Positions 33,410 to 42,190 of a DNA stretch of 64,000 nucleotides are shown here, one piece after another. Both the position numbers and the translations under genes were made by a program. This stretch comes from DASUAS01 sp963750045. GTDB taxonomy: Bacteria; Actinomycetota; Acidimicrobiia; IMCC26256; DASPTH01. The stretch covers positions 186,001 to 250,000 of the forward strand of contig CAVVPD010000007.1 in the NCBI GenBank assembly GCA_963750045.1, in the 5' to 3' direction. The notes beneath the pieces were generated by a model that saw only the letters and a program-made list of their open reading frames with translations, did not search any database and was not told the origin of the DNA. Positions within the stretch are counted from its first letter, which is position 1; each line of letters opens with the position of its first letter.

Positions 33410-36400
33410 ATGGACGACGGGGCAGAAGCAGGCGAACGGGTGAATCGTTCGCCCCGAGGAGTGTCGGGCCGCGCCCTCTGGTGCTTCCTCACCGCGGGGA
33501 TCGGCCTCTCGCTCCTCGCAGTGCTGGCGACGCCCACGGCCCGCTCGTTCCTGTTCGACACGCTCGGCCTCGTGGCTGCGGGCGGTGCGGTCTACGGGAT
33601 CACGCGCAACGAACCCGGGAGCCGGGGTGCCTGGCGGTTGGTCGCGCTCGCAGTGCTCCTGTTCGCTGCGGGCGACGTGGTCTTCGACATCACCCAGCGT
33701 GGTTTCGGCCGTCCTGCCGGCTTCCCGTTCGCGGACCTCGTGTACCTCCCGGCCTACCCGATCCTGGCCATCGCCCTGTTCCAACTGGCCCGGAACCGGT
33801 TCAACCGGGAGACCGCGATCGACAGCGCGGTCGTCGCGGTCGCGCTCTCCGCCGTCATCTGGGTGTGGGCCATCACGCCGGTGCTCAAGAGCGCCGGCGG
33901 CGCGACGCTCGAACGCATGCTCTCGATCTCGTACCCGACCATGGACATCCTGCTCGTGGTCGTGATCGTCTACGCCGTGTTCACCCTGTCCCGGTGGACC
34001 CCTGCCGCATGGCTGCTCTTCGTCGCTCTCGGGGTCCTGCTCGTCGCCGATGCGTCGTACGCCCGCCTGGTCGCCGAAGGCGCCTCCGCCGACGGCGGCG
34101 CGCTCGACGTCCTGTGGCCCATCGGCTACTTCCTCCTCGCGGGGGCGATGATGCACCCGTCGATGGCCACGCTCTGGACCCGGGGGGAGGCCGAACTCGT
34201 CCGCCGCGAGCGCGCCCGCATCGTCGTACTGGCGACCGCGCTCTTCGCCGCGCCCACGGTGATGCTCGTCGACCGCTCGGGCACCGGGCCCACCATCGCG
34301 CTGGCGGCGGTCGCGGCGGTCACGGCCGCCGGCGTCAGCTGGCGCGTCAGCCGGTTGGTCGACGACTCCAACCGGGCGCGGGTAGCCCTCGGCGAGAGCG
34401 AGGCCCGTCTCCGAGCGCTCGTGCAACACGCCGCAGACGTCATCATCGTGCTCAGCCCGTCGGGACGGGTGAAGTACGCGAGCCCCGCGATCTTCGACAT
34501 CTTCACCGGCGCGCCCGAGAACCTCGGGGGTTCGAGCTTCGTCGACTACCTCGACGCCCACGGCGTCGAGCAGGGTGGCGAGCTCTACCGGAGCCTCACC
34601 GCCGATCCCGGCCGACCCGTCACGAAGGAATTCCACGTGTTCGACGGCCGGTCCTGGCGTTGGATCGAATCGACCTGGACCAACCAGCTGGACGAGCCCA
34701 CGGTGCGCGGCATCGTCGGGAACCTCCGGGACATCACCGCACGCAAGCTGCACGCCGCGTTCGGGCACGCGGAAACGCGGATCCTGGAGATGATCCTCTC
34801 GGGCGCACCGGTGCCCGAGACCGTCGCCGCGCTCGTCGACGCCCTGGAAGCGTTCATCCCCGACGCGGTGGGGACCATCCAGCTCCTCGATCCGGACACC
34901 GGCGAGCTCGCCTGGGCCGCGGCACCCGGCCTCTCCCCCGAATTCCTCGCCGAGCTCGCGGAGCGCACGACGGTCGACGACATCGAACAATCGCTCAGCG
35001 CGACCGACCTGCACGTCATGCGCGACATCGCGGCCGAGGGACGGAGGCCCGAGATCATCGAGCTGTGCCTCGCCCACGGGATGCTCGGCGCGTGGTCGAT
35101 TCCGATCCGCACACCGGATGGCTCCGAGCTCATCGGGCTCCTCGGGCTCATGCTCCGCGCCGTGCGCGACCCGAAACCGGGCGAGCTCGCGGTGATGGAA
35201 CGCGTGCGCGACCTCGTCGCCGTCGCCATCGATCGCGATGCGCATGCCCGGCAGCTCGGCCACCTCGCGTTGCACGATCCCCTCACCGGCCTGCCGAACC
35301 GGGCCCTCGCGCAGGACCGCCTCGAGCACGCCCTGTCCCGGCTCGCCGACGACGCCTACGTCGGCAGCGAGGGCGCGGCGGTGGCGGTCCTCTTCATCGA
35401 CCTCGACCGGTTCAAGCTGGTCAACGACGGGCTCGGCCACGAAGCGGGCGACGAGTTGCTCGTCTCGGTGAGCGACCGCCTCCGCGCCACGGTCCGCCGC
35501 CAGGACACCATCGCCCGCCTCGGGGGCGACGAGTTCGTCGTGCTCTGCGAGGACCTCACCGACGAGCGACACGCCGAGGAGCTGGCCAAACGCGCCGCGC
35601 AGGCCCTCGTGGAACCGTTCACGCTCACCCATGCCGAGGTGACCGTGTCGGCAAGCATCGGCGTCGCCGTGACCTCTGACTCGCGGTACCGCGCGTCGGA
35701 TCTCCTGCACGACGCCGATGCCGCCATGTACCGCGCCAAGCGTCGTGGCGGTGCACGCCACGAGTTGTTCGACGAGGCGATGCACACCCAGGCCGCGTCG
35801 CGGCTCCTGACCGAGCGCGCGCTCCGGAGCGCGCTCGAGCACGACGAGCTTCGAGTGCTCTTCCAACCGCAGTTCGACGTCGCCAGCGGCGCGCCCGTTG
35901 CGCTCGAGGCCCTTCTGCGTTGGGACCACCCGGCCCGAGGGCTCGTGAAGCCCGGGGACTTCCTCAAGGTCGCCGAGGAGACCGGCGTCATCGTGCCGAT
36001 CGGCGAGTGGGTGCTGCGGCGGGCGTGTGAGCTGGCACGCACGTCGAACGGGGGCGGCGCCAAGGACGGGACGCTCGCCGTCTCGACCAACGTCTCGTAC
36101 CGGCAGTTGCACCGCGCCGACTTCCCTGCGCTCGTCGCATGTGTCGTGCGGGAGTACGCCATCGACCCGGCCACCCTGTGCCTCGAGATCGCCGAGCGCG
36201 CGCTCCTCGACGATCTCGACGCGACGAGCGAAGCGCTCCGAGCGCTGAAGGACCTGGGCGTGCAGCTCGCCATCGACGACTTCGGCACCGGCGGCTCGTC
36301 GCTCACCTACCTGCGACGCTTCCCGTTCGACGAGCTCAAGGTCGACCGGATGTTCATCGAGGGCCTGGGCCGCAGCGCCGCCGACAATGCCATCGTCGCC

Positions 36401-36580
36401 GCGACCATCGACATGGCACACGCGATCGGCATGATCGTGGCGGCCGAGGGCGTCGAGACCGAGGAGCAGCTGCTGTTGCTGCGCGACCTGGGCTGCGATC
36501 GCGCCCAGGGCTACCACCTCGCGGCACCGGAGGAGATCCTGGCCCCGCGCCTCGTGCTGGTCGAGCAGCAGCCCGCGTAG
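33410..36580 (+). CDS. Membrane-bound PAS-GAF-GGDEF-EAL cyclic-di-GMP protein
   Basis: 1056 residues. Residues 25-310 hold about nine hydrophobic helices (unclassified membrane sensor). Next come a PAS domain (from about 335; V-R-A-L-V-Q-H-A-A-D-V-I), a GAF-like region (about 460-610), GGDEF (about 620-790) and EAL (about 800-1050). The cyclase motif R-L-G-G-D-E-F is intact, with a product-inhibition RxxD (R-R-Q-D) five residues before it. The phosphodiesterase shows E-A-L-L-R, N-V-S-Y, E-I-A-E-R, D-D-F-G-T-G, L-K-V-D-R and A-E-G-V-E-T. Both enzyme activities therefore look possible. The gene stands alone between a divergent SDR and a small gene. Confidence 0.93.
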   Translation: MDDGAEAGERVNRSPRGVSGRALWCFLTAGIGLSLLAVLATPTARSFLFDTLGLVAAGGAVYGITRNEPGSRGAWRLVALAVLLFAAGDVVFDITQRGFGRPAGFPFADLVYLPAYPILAIALFQLARNRFNRETAIDSAVVAVALSAVIWVWAITPVLKSAGGATLERMLSISYPTMDILLVVVIVYAVFTLSRWTPAAWLLFVALGVLLVADASYARLVAEGASADGGALDVLWPIGYFLLAGAMMHPSMATLWTRGEAELVRRERARIVVLATALFAAPTVMLVDRSGTGPTIALAAVAAVTAAGVSWRVSRLVDDSNRARVALGESEARLRALVQHAADVIIVLSPSGRVKYASPAIFDIFTGAPENLGGSSFVDYLDAHGVEQGGELYRSLTADPGRPVTKEFHVFDGRSWRWIESTWTNQLDEPTVRGIVGNLRDITARKLHAAFGHAETRILEMILSGAPVPETVAALVDALEAFIPDAVGTIQLLDPDTGELAWAAAPGLSPEFLAELAERTTVDDIEQSLSATDLHVMRDIAAEGRRPEIIELCLAHGMLGAWSIPIRTPDGSELIGLLGLMLRAVRDPKPGELAVMERVRDLVAVAIDRDAHARQLGHLALHDPLTGLPNRALAQDRLEHALSRLADDAYVGSEGAAVAVLFIDLDRFKLVNDGLGHEAGDELLVSVSDRLRATVRRQDTIARLGGDEFVVLCEDLTDERHAEELAKRAAQALVEPFTLTHAEVTVSASIGVAVTSDSRYRASDLLHDADAAMYRAKRRGGARHELFDEAMHTQAASRLLTERALRSALEHDELRVLFQPQFDVASGAPVALEALLRWDHPARGLVKPGDFLKVAEETGVIVPIGEWVLRRACELARTSNGGGAKDGTLAVSTNVSYRQLHRADFPALVACVVREYAIDPATLCLEIAERALLDDLDATSEALRALKDLGVQLAIDDFGTGGSSLTYLRRFPFDELKVDRMFIEGLGRSAADNAIVAATIDMAHAIGMIVAAEGVETEEQLLLLRDLGCDRAQGYHLAAPEEILAPRLVLVEQQPA

Positions 36581-36622
36581 CATGGACGCATCCCACTGAT
36601 CGCCGCCGCCAAGGAGACACCC

Positions 36623-36904
36623 ATGGGTCTGCTCGACAAGGTCAAGGAAACCGCTCAGAAGGGTGCCGACCTCGCCAAGGACGGCGTGAAGGCCGGCCAG
36701 GACAAGCTCGACGAGCAGAAGGTCAAGAAGAAGGTCGGAGACCTGAAGGAAGAGCTGGGCGGCATCGTCTACGACCAGAAGACCGGCAGCCCCCCGGAGA
36801 ACGCCGATGCGGAGATCGAGCGCATCGTCGGCGAGATCCAGGCTGCCGAAGCGGAGCTCGCGGCCGATGGTGACGACGCCGAGGAGCCACCCCCCGTCAG
36901 CTGA
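36623..36904 (+). CDS. Small lysine/glutamate-rich amphipathic protein
   Basis: 93 residues, ATG at 36623 with an aggagac RBS. Residues 1-50 are a long amphipathic helix with K-E-T-A-Q-K-G-A-D-L-A-K-D-G-V-K-A-G-Q-D-K repeats, reminiscent of LEA or apolipoprotein-like 11-mer helices. The C-terminal third is acidic. Residues 50-60 (I-V-Y-D-Q-K-T-G) look like a conserved short motif. No function known; possibly stress or membrane-surface binding. Confidence 0.65.
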   Translation: MGLLDKVKETAQKGADLAKDGVKAGQDKLDEQKVKKKVGDLKEELGGIVYDQKTGSPPENADAEIERIVGEIQAAEAELAADGDDAEEPPPVS

Positions 36905-36926
36905 CGGCTCGGGCGTCGACGAGCCG
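36905..36926. terminator. Hairpin between convergent genes
   Basis: cggctcg (36905-36911) and cgagccg (36920-36926) form a perfect 7-bp stem with an 8-nt loop, immediately after the stop of the small amphipathic gene and before the stop of plsY. No T-tract follows. A GC-rich bidirectional terminator is likely. Confidence 0.4.
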
Positions 36927-36943
36927 AACGTCGTGCCCGCGGG

Positions 36944-37555
36944 CTACAGCGACGCGCCACCGGCGCGGTCGGTCGTCCAGAAGCGCCCGAGGATCATGAC
37001 CGCCCCGAGCGCGGCGTAGACGACGAGCCCCGGACCGGGCGCCGGACCCCACCACATCGGCAGGTCGGCCACCCACCAGACGACGGCGCCGACCACCCAC
37101 ACCAGCAGCGCGGCGCGGATCGCGAGCCTCGAGCTCCGTGTGACCACGGCGACCGCGAGCGCCGCGAGGCCGTCGATCGGCACCATCGGCGGGAACACCG
37201 CGAAGAACGATCCCCCGGCAGCCGCGACACCCTTCCCCCCGCGGAAGCCGTTCCAGACCGGCCAGCAGTGCCCGGCCACGACCGCGGTCCCTGCTGCGTA
37301 GCCGGCCGCGTCGCCGAGCGCGAGGCCGGCGAACCCGGCGAGCGCGCCTTTTCCCGCGTCGAGGACGATGACGAGCAGACCCCACTTCTTCCCCAGCACG
37401 CGCGCCGCGTTGAGCCCGCCGGGATTGCCGCTCCCGCTCCGACGCAGGTCGACGTCGCCGCGCGTCGCGATCCGGGTCACCAGGTCGGCCGAGGGGAACA
37501 TGCCGACGACGTAGCCGATCAGCACTCCCAGAACGAGCTGCACACCGTCGGACAC
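36944..37555 (-). CDS. plsY: Acyl-phosphate:glycerol-3-phosphate acyltransferase
   Basis: Membrane enzyme that acylates position 1 of glycerol-3-phosphate, the first committed step of phospholipid synthesis. 203 residues, five to six TM helices. PlsY motifs are clear: S-G-S-G-N-P-G-G-L-N-A-A-R-V-L-G, V-L-D-A-G-K-G and G-H-C-W-P-V-W-N-G-F-R-G-G-K-G-V-A. Normal length. Confidence 0.9.
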   Translation of the reverse strand: MSDGVQLVLGVLIGYVVGMFPSADLVTRIATRGDVDLRRSGSGNPGGLNAARVLGKKWGLLVIVLDAGKGALAGFAGLALGDAAGYAAGTAVVAGHCWPVWNGFRGGKGVAAAGGSFFAVFPPMVPIDGLAALAVAVVTRSSRLAIRAALLVWVVGAVVWWVADLPMWWGPAPGPGLVVYAALGAVMILGRFWTTDRAGGASL

Positions 37556-37580
37556 GGCGGGAGAATAGACCGCCGCGAAC

Positions 37581-38411
37581 TCACCGTTGGTTGACGCGGG
37601 AGCGCAGCGCGGCGAAGCAGAGCGAGAAGCTCACGAGGAACACGACTGCGAGCGCGAGCGCGGTACGAGCGAGATCGTCCCATCGCCAACCACTCAGGGC
37701 CAGCGAGCGCATGCCCTCCAGCAGGTAGGTCACCGGGTTCCAGCCTGCGACGGTGTCGAGCCAACCACTCAACTGGTCGCGCGGCACGTACGACGAGGTG
37801 AGGAACAGGAACGGGAAGAAGAGCAGGAAGCTCGAGTTCACGGCCGCGGGGTTACCGGTCTTCAACGCGATGGCGTAGCCGAAACCGGCGAAGGAAAGGC
37901 TCCACAACGCAGCGATGGCGACGAACGCCACGACGCCGAGCACCCCGGTTCGGAAGTCGATGCCGAGAGCGAACGCGAGCCCCAGGATCGGTACGCAGAG
38001 CATGGCCGAGACGGCGACGTCGGCGACCATGTGGCCGACGAGGATCGCACTCCGCCGCACCGGCGTCAGTAGGAGCCGGTCGAAGTAGCCGTCCTGCACG
38101 TCGACCACCAGCGCCTGGGCACGAGACACGCCGGTGACGCCCAAGAGGATCGCGGTGGCCATCTCGAACGCCTTGTAGTCGAACCCGGGGATGTTGGCCT
38201 GGGTGAGGTCCTGGAGCGTGCCGATGTTCACGATGAAGAAGAAGAAGGCGATGAACACCGGCGGGAGGACGGCCTCGAGGTCGCGGGGCACCGCCCGCAA
38301 CGCGCGTCCCGCGATGGCGACGACGTCGTGCAGGAACCCCGCGGGTCGCGCGCGCGCGACGGCGGACTCGACGTCGTGTCCGACGTGGAAGGTGACTTCG
38401 GCGGTGGTCAT
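37581..38411 (-). CDS. ABC-2 type exporter permease, DrrB-like
   Basis: 276 residues with six TM helices. V-F-I-A-F-F-F-F-I-V-N-I-G near residue 50 and the F-P-F-L-F-L-T-S-S-Y-V-P block followed by W-N-P-V-T-Y-L-L-E-G-M-R (ABC-2 signature) place it with DrrB-type drug or lipid exporters. ATGA overlap with the ATPase gene upstream shows co-translation. Substrate unknown. Confidence 0.88.
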   Translation of the reverse strand: MTTAEVTFHVGHDVESAVARARPAGFLHDVVAIAGRALRAVPRDLEAVLPPVFIAFFFFIVNIGTLQDLTQANIPGFDYKAFEMATAILLGVTGVSRAQALVVDVQDGYFDRLLLTPVRRSAILVGHMVADVAVSAMLCVPILGLAFALGIDFRTGVLGVVAFVAIAALWSLSFAGFGYAIALKTGNPAAVNSSFLLFFPFLFLTSSYVPRDQLSGWLDTVAGWNPVTYLLEGMRSLALSGWRWDDLARTALALAVVFLVSFSLCFAALRSRVNQR

Positions 38412-39433
38412 CGCAGATCCTCCGGGTGGGCGTGGTCGTCGTCGGTGTCGAACCGGTTCCCGGTGAGCTCGAGGAACACGTCGTCGAGCGTCGGTGAGCG
38501 CAACGTGAGGTCACGCACCCCGACAGCGGCGTCGTGCAACGCGATCGCCACAGGACCGACCGCCGACGGTCCGTCGGCGGTGCTGATCGTCAGCTCGTCG
38601 CCGTGACCCTCGACGGCATCGACCCCGGCCACGAGGACGAGGGCGTCGCGGGCGGCGACGGTGTCGCCGTCGATGCGGGCGACGATCACGTCGGTACCGA
38701 CGCTGCGCTTGAGCTCGACGGGAGTGCCCTCGGCGACGAGCGCGCCGGCGTCGACGATGCCGATGCGGTCGGCCAGCTCGTCGGCCTCCTCGAGGTACTG
38801 CGTGGTGAGCAGGATCGTCATCCCGAGCTCGTCGTTGAGCCGTCGCACCTCCTCCCACACGCGGATGCGGCTCCCCGGGTCGAGGCCGGTCGTCGGCTCG
38901 TCGAGGAAGAGGACCTCGGGGTTGTGGACCAGCGCCGCGGCGAGGTCGAGCCGGCGGCGCATGCCGCCCGAGTACGTGTCGATCCTCCGCTCGAGGGCGT
39001 CGCCCAGCTCGACGAGCGCGCGGAGATCGACCAGCCGCCCCTCGACCTCACGCCGGGAGAGGCCGTAGAGCCGGCCCTGGAACCGGAGCAGCTCCTCGCC
39101 GGTCTGCCTCGGGTCGAGCGCGACGTCCTGGAGCGCGACACCGATGCGCAGGCGCACGTCGGTGGGACGCTCGACGACGTCGAAGCCCGCGACCGTCGCG
39201 GTGCCGCCGGTGGGCGCCAGCAGGGTGCAGAGCATCTTCACCGTCGTCGACTTCCCGGCGCCGTTCGGTCCGAGGAGGCCGTAGATCTCGCCACGCCCGA
39301 CGCTGAGATCGAGCCCGTCGACCGCGCGGACGTCGCCGAAGGTGCGGGCGAGGCCACGGGCGGAGATCGCGGGTGTCGACAAGGGGGATGCCCCGATCGG
39401 ACGGGTGGGGGAAGGGGTCGTCGTCTGGGTCAT
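38408..39433 (-). CDS. ABC transporter ATP-binding protein, DrrA-like
   Basis: 341 residues. Walker A G-P-N-G-A-G-K-S-T, Q-loop V-A-L-Q-D, signature Y-S-G-G-M-R-R-R-L-D-L-A, Walker B V-L-F-L-D-E-P-T-T-G-L-D, and H-loop position occupied by Gln (T-T-Q-Y-L-E-E-A), as is usual for DrrA. The C-terminal region (D-V-F-L-E-L-T-G) is typical of daunorubicin-resistance ATPases. Overlaps the permease gene; divergent from the WYL regulator. Confidence 0.9.
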   Translation of the reverse strand: MTQTTTPSPTRPIGASPLSTPAISARGLARTFGDVRAVDGLDLSVGRGEIYGLLGPNGAGKSTTVKMLCTLLAPTGGTATVAGFDVVERPTDVRLRIGVALQDVALDPRQTGEELLRFQGRLYGLSRREVEGRLVDLRALVELGDALERRIDTYSGGMRRRLDLAAALVHNPEVLFLDEPTTGLDPGSRIRVWEEVRRLNDELGMTILLTTQYLEEADELADRIGIVDAGALVAEGTPVELKRSVGTDVIVARIDGDTVAARDALVLVAGVDAVEGHGDELTISTADGPSAVGPVAIALHDAAVGVRDLTLRSPTLDDVFLELTGNRFDTDDDHAHPEDLR

Positions 39434-39593
39434 GGGGGCAACCTACGGGTCGATGCGGCCAGATCCTGACCGCATGGGAGCGCTTCCTCGGTCCCATGCA
39501 GACCGCCCGCCGGGCGCGAACTCATCGCCCTGTGCACGACCCGGGGCCGAATTGCGGTCGATTCCGGTCCGCAACCTGGGCCAGGATGGACCG

Positions 39594-40559
39594 ATGGCCG
39601 ATCCGACCGCCAGGATCCTGGTGCTCCTATCCCTGCTCCAGACCCACAAGTTCTGGTCGGGTACCGAGCTGGCATCCCGGCTCGAGACCAGCGCGCGGAC
39701 CCTGCGGCGCGACGTCGAGCGGCTCCGGGCGCTCGGCTACCCGGTCGACGCGACCCCGGGCCCGACGGGTGGGTACCGCCTGGCGCAAGGCGCGCATCTC
39801 CCACCGCTGCTGCTCGACGACGACGAGGCGGTCGCCATCGCGGTCGGGCTCGGGGCCGCCGCGAGCGCGTCCGTGGAGGGGATCGAGGACACCTCGGTAC
39901 GAGCCCTGGCCAAGTTGGAGCAGGTGCTCCCCGACCATCTGCGGCGGCGCGTGCACGCCGTGCACACCAATGTGTCCTCGTTGCGGTGGGCGGGCGCGGG
40001 TCCGACGATCGACGCCGACCACCTCGCGGTGCTCGCGCTGTCGTGTCGCGACTGCGAGCAGGTGTACTTCGACTATCGCAGTCGGAACGGGATCGACACG
40101 GCCCGCCTGGTCGAGCCGCACCGACTCGTCTCGGCCGGCCGGCGGTGGTATCTCGTGGCGTGGGACGTGCGCCGCGACGACTGGCGTACGTTCCGCCTCG
40201 ATCGACTCGACCGGCCGCGGCTGGGCGGCGTGCGCTTCGACCCGCGGCCGCCGCCCGGCGGTGACGCGGCCACGTTCGTGGCGGCATCGATCAAGGCCAT
40301 GCCGTCGGCGTTCTCCGCCTCCTTCGAGGTCGAGGCCCCAGTCGACGCGGCCGCGCGCACGCTGCGGTCGACGGGCGTCGAGGTCGAGGCGGTCGACGAG
40401 CGCAGGTCGCGCGTGCACGTGCGCACCGACTCGGAAGAACGACTCATCGTCGTGATCGCGATCGCAGCCACCGAGTTCGAGCTGACCGACCTCGAGCCTG
40501 CCGGGTTACGCGCCCGCGTCGGAACCGTCGCCGGGCGCCTCGACCGCGCCGCACGCTGA
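39594..40559 (+). CDS. HTH and WYL domain transcriptional regulator
   Basis: 321 residues from the ATG at 39594. The N-terminal HTH_11 domain (W-S-G-T-E-L-A-S-R-L-E-T-S-A-R-T-L-R-R-D-V) is followed by a WYL ligand-binding domain (V-Y-F-D-Y-R-S-R-N-G; R-R-W-Y-L-V-A-W-D) and the WCX C-terminal extension. Family members sense nucleotides or metabolites. The 160-bp divergent spacing from drrA/drrB-like genes suggests it controls that exporter. Confidence 0.88.
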   Translation: MADPTARILVLLSLLQTHKFWSGTELASRLETSARTLRRDVERLRALGYPVDATPGPTGGYRLAQGAHLPPLLLDDDEAVAIAVGLGAAASASVEGIEDTSVRALAKLEQVLPDHLRRRVHAVHTNVSSLRWAGAGPTIDADHLAVLALSCRDCEQVYFDYRSRNGIDTARLVEPHRLVSAGRRWYLVAWDVRRDDWRTFRLDRLDRPRLGGVRFDPRPPPGGDAATFVAASIKAMPSAFSASFEVEAPVDAAARTLRSTGVEVEAVDERRSRVHVRTDSEERLIVVIAIAATEFELTDLEPAGLRARVGTVAGRLDRAAR

Positions 40560-40573
40560 GGTCCCGCGCTCCG

Positions 40574-41602
40574 TCAGCCTCCGGAGACGTCGCGCGGCTT
40601 CGCCTTCCCCTGGCCGATCCACGGCATCATCGAGCGGAGGCGGTCGCCCACCTCTTCGATCGGGTGCTCGGCCGACTTCTTGCGCAACGCGTTGAACACC
40701 GGACGCCCGGCCTGGTTCTCGAGGATCCACTCCTGCGCGAACTTGCCGGTCTGGATCTCGTCGAGGATCTGGCGCATCTCCGCACGCGTGTCGTCGGTGA
40801 CGATGCGCGGGCCACGCGTCATGTCGCCGTACTCGGCGGTGTCGGAGATCGAGTACCGCATGTTGGCGATGCCACCCTCGTAGATGAGGTCGACGATGAG
40901 CTTCACCTCGTGCAGCGTCTCGAAGTACGCCGACTCGGGCTGGTAGCCCGCGTTCACGAGCGTCTCGTAGCTCGCCTTGATGAGCTCGACGAGGCCACCG
41001 CAGAGCACCACCTGCTCGCCGAAGAGATCGGTCTCGGTCTCCTCCTCGAAGGTGGTGTCGAGCACGCCGGCGCGGGTGGCGCCGATCGCACGGGCGTACG
41101 CCAGCGCGGTCTGCTTGGCCTTGCCCGTCTCGTCGGCCGACACCGCGACCAGCGCGGGGACGCCGCCGCCCTCCTCGAAGGTCCGGCGCACGAGGTGGCC
41201 CGGGCCCTTCGGCGCGATCATCCACACGTCGACGCCCTTGGGCGGGCGGATCTGCCCGAAGTGGATGTTGAAGCCGTGGGCGAACGCGAGCGAGTCACGC
41301 TCGTTCAGGTTGGGCTCGATCTCCTCGCGGTAGACGCGGGCCTGCTCGGTGTCGGGGAGCAGCACCATGATCACGTCGGCTTCCTTGCACGCCTCGGCGA
41401 TGGTGACGACGCGCAGCCCCGCCTCCTGCGCCTTCGCCCAGGACGACGATCCCTCGCGCAGGCCGACGCGCACGTCGACCCCCGACTCGAGCATGTTCAG
41501 GGCGTGGGCGTGGCCCTGCGAGCCGTAGCCGAGCACCGCGACCTTGCGGCCCTCGAGCAGGGCCAGATCGGCGTCGTCGTCGTAGTAGATGGTTGCCGGC
41601 AC
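40574..41602 (-). CDS. ilvC: Ketol-acid reductoisomerase
   Basis: NADPH and Mg-dependent isomeroreductase, second step of isoleucine/valine synthesis. 342 residues, class I size. V-L-G-Y-G-S-Q-G-H-A-H-A (Rossmann), A-F-A-H-G-F-N-I-H-F-G (catalytic His region), D-T-T-F-E-E-E-T-E-T-D-L-F-G-E-Q (metal ligands) and S-D-T-A-E-Y-G are present. Last gene of ilvBNC, 36 bp after ilvN. Confidence 0.95.
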   Translation of the reverse strand: MPATIYYDDDADLALLEGRKVAVLGYGSQGHAHALNMLESGVDVRVGLREGSSSWAKAQEAGLRVVTIAEACKEADVIMVLLPDTEQARVYREEIEPNLNERDSLAFAHGFNIHFGQIRPPKGVDVWMIAPKGPGHLVRRTFEEGGGVPALVAVSADETGKAKQTALAYARAIGATRAGVLDTTFEEETETDLFGEQVVLCGGLVELIKASYETLVNAGYQPESAYFETLHEVKLIVDLIYEGGIANMRYSISDTAEYGDMTRGPRIVTDDTRAEMRQILDEIQTGKFAQEWILENQAGRPVFNALRKKSAEHPIEEVGDRLRSMMPWIGQGKAKPRDVSGG

Positions 41603-41638
41603 GGGGAATCTCCTGGTTTTCGGAAGCAGAACAGTCTG

Positions 41639-42181
41639 TCAGACGGCGCGGCGCCTGACCGCACGGAGCTTGGCCGGGCGGCGCGCCAGCTTGGGCAGGG
41701 CGATTCGCCCGGTGCGCTGGAGCTCCAGGATGCCGAACGGTTGCAGCAGGTCGGTCATGGCGTCGAGCTTCTCCGGCGCCCCCGCCACCTGGATGGTGAG
41801 CGCGTCGTGGCCGACGTCGTCGATGCGGGTCTGGAAGATCGAGGCCAGCTCGGTGATCTGGGACCGCAACTCGGGCGTCGCCTTGACCGTCACCAGCATC
41901 AGCTCGCGCTCGACCGCCTGGTCAGGGCGCAATTCGGCGATCTTGAGCACCGGGATCAGCTTGTTGAGCTGTTTCGTGATCTGCTCGAGCGGCGCGGACT
42001 CGGCGTCGACCACGATGGTCATCCGGCTGAGGCGATCGTCCTCCGTCGGGCTGACCGCTAGCGACACGATGTTGAACCCGCGGCGGGCGAACAGCCCGGC
42101 GACACGCGACAGCACCCCGAACTTGTTCTCCACCAGCACCGTGAGGATGTGGTGCTTGCCTGACATCTCCGACGTTGCCAT
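41639..42181 (-). CDS. ilvN: Acetolactate synthase regulatory subunit
   Basis: 180 residues with an ACT domain (H-I-L-T-V-L-V-E-N-K-F-G-V-L-S-R-V-A-G-L-F) and the small-subunit C-terminal domain. It binds valine and activates the catalytic subunit. F-N-I-V-S-L-A-V-S-P-T-E-D matches the feedback-sensing loop. Starts 9 bp after ilvB. Sometimes named ilvH. Confidence 0.93.
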   Translation of the reverse strand: MATSEMSGKHHILTVLVENKFGVLSRVAGLFARRGFNIVSLAVSPTEDDRLSRMTIVVDAESAPLEQITKQLNKLIPVLKIAELRPDQAVERELMLVTVKATPELRSQITELASIFQTRIDDVGHDALTIQVAGAPEKLDAMTDLLQPFGILELQRTGRIALPKLARRPAKLRAVRRRAV

Positions 42182-42190
42182 GTTCGCCCT

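Noticed and set aside
33386..36583. A 1065-codon open frame antisense to the GGDEF-EAL gene
   Set aside because: Composition is Arg/His/Gly-rich with no domain pattern; it is the mirror of a GC-rich gene whose sense product has complete motifs.
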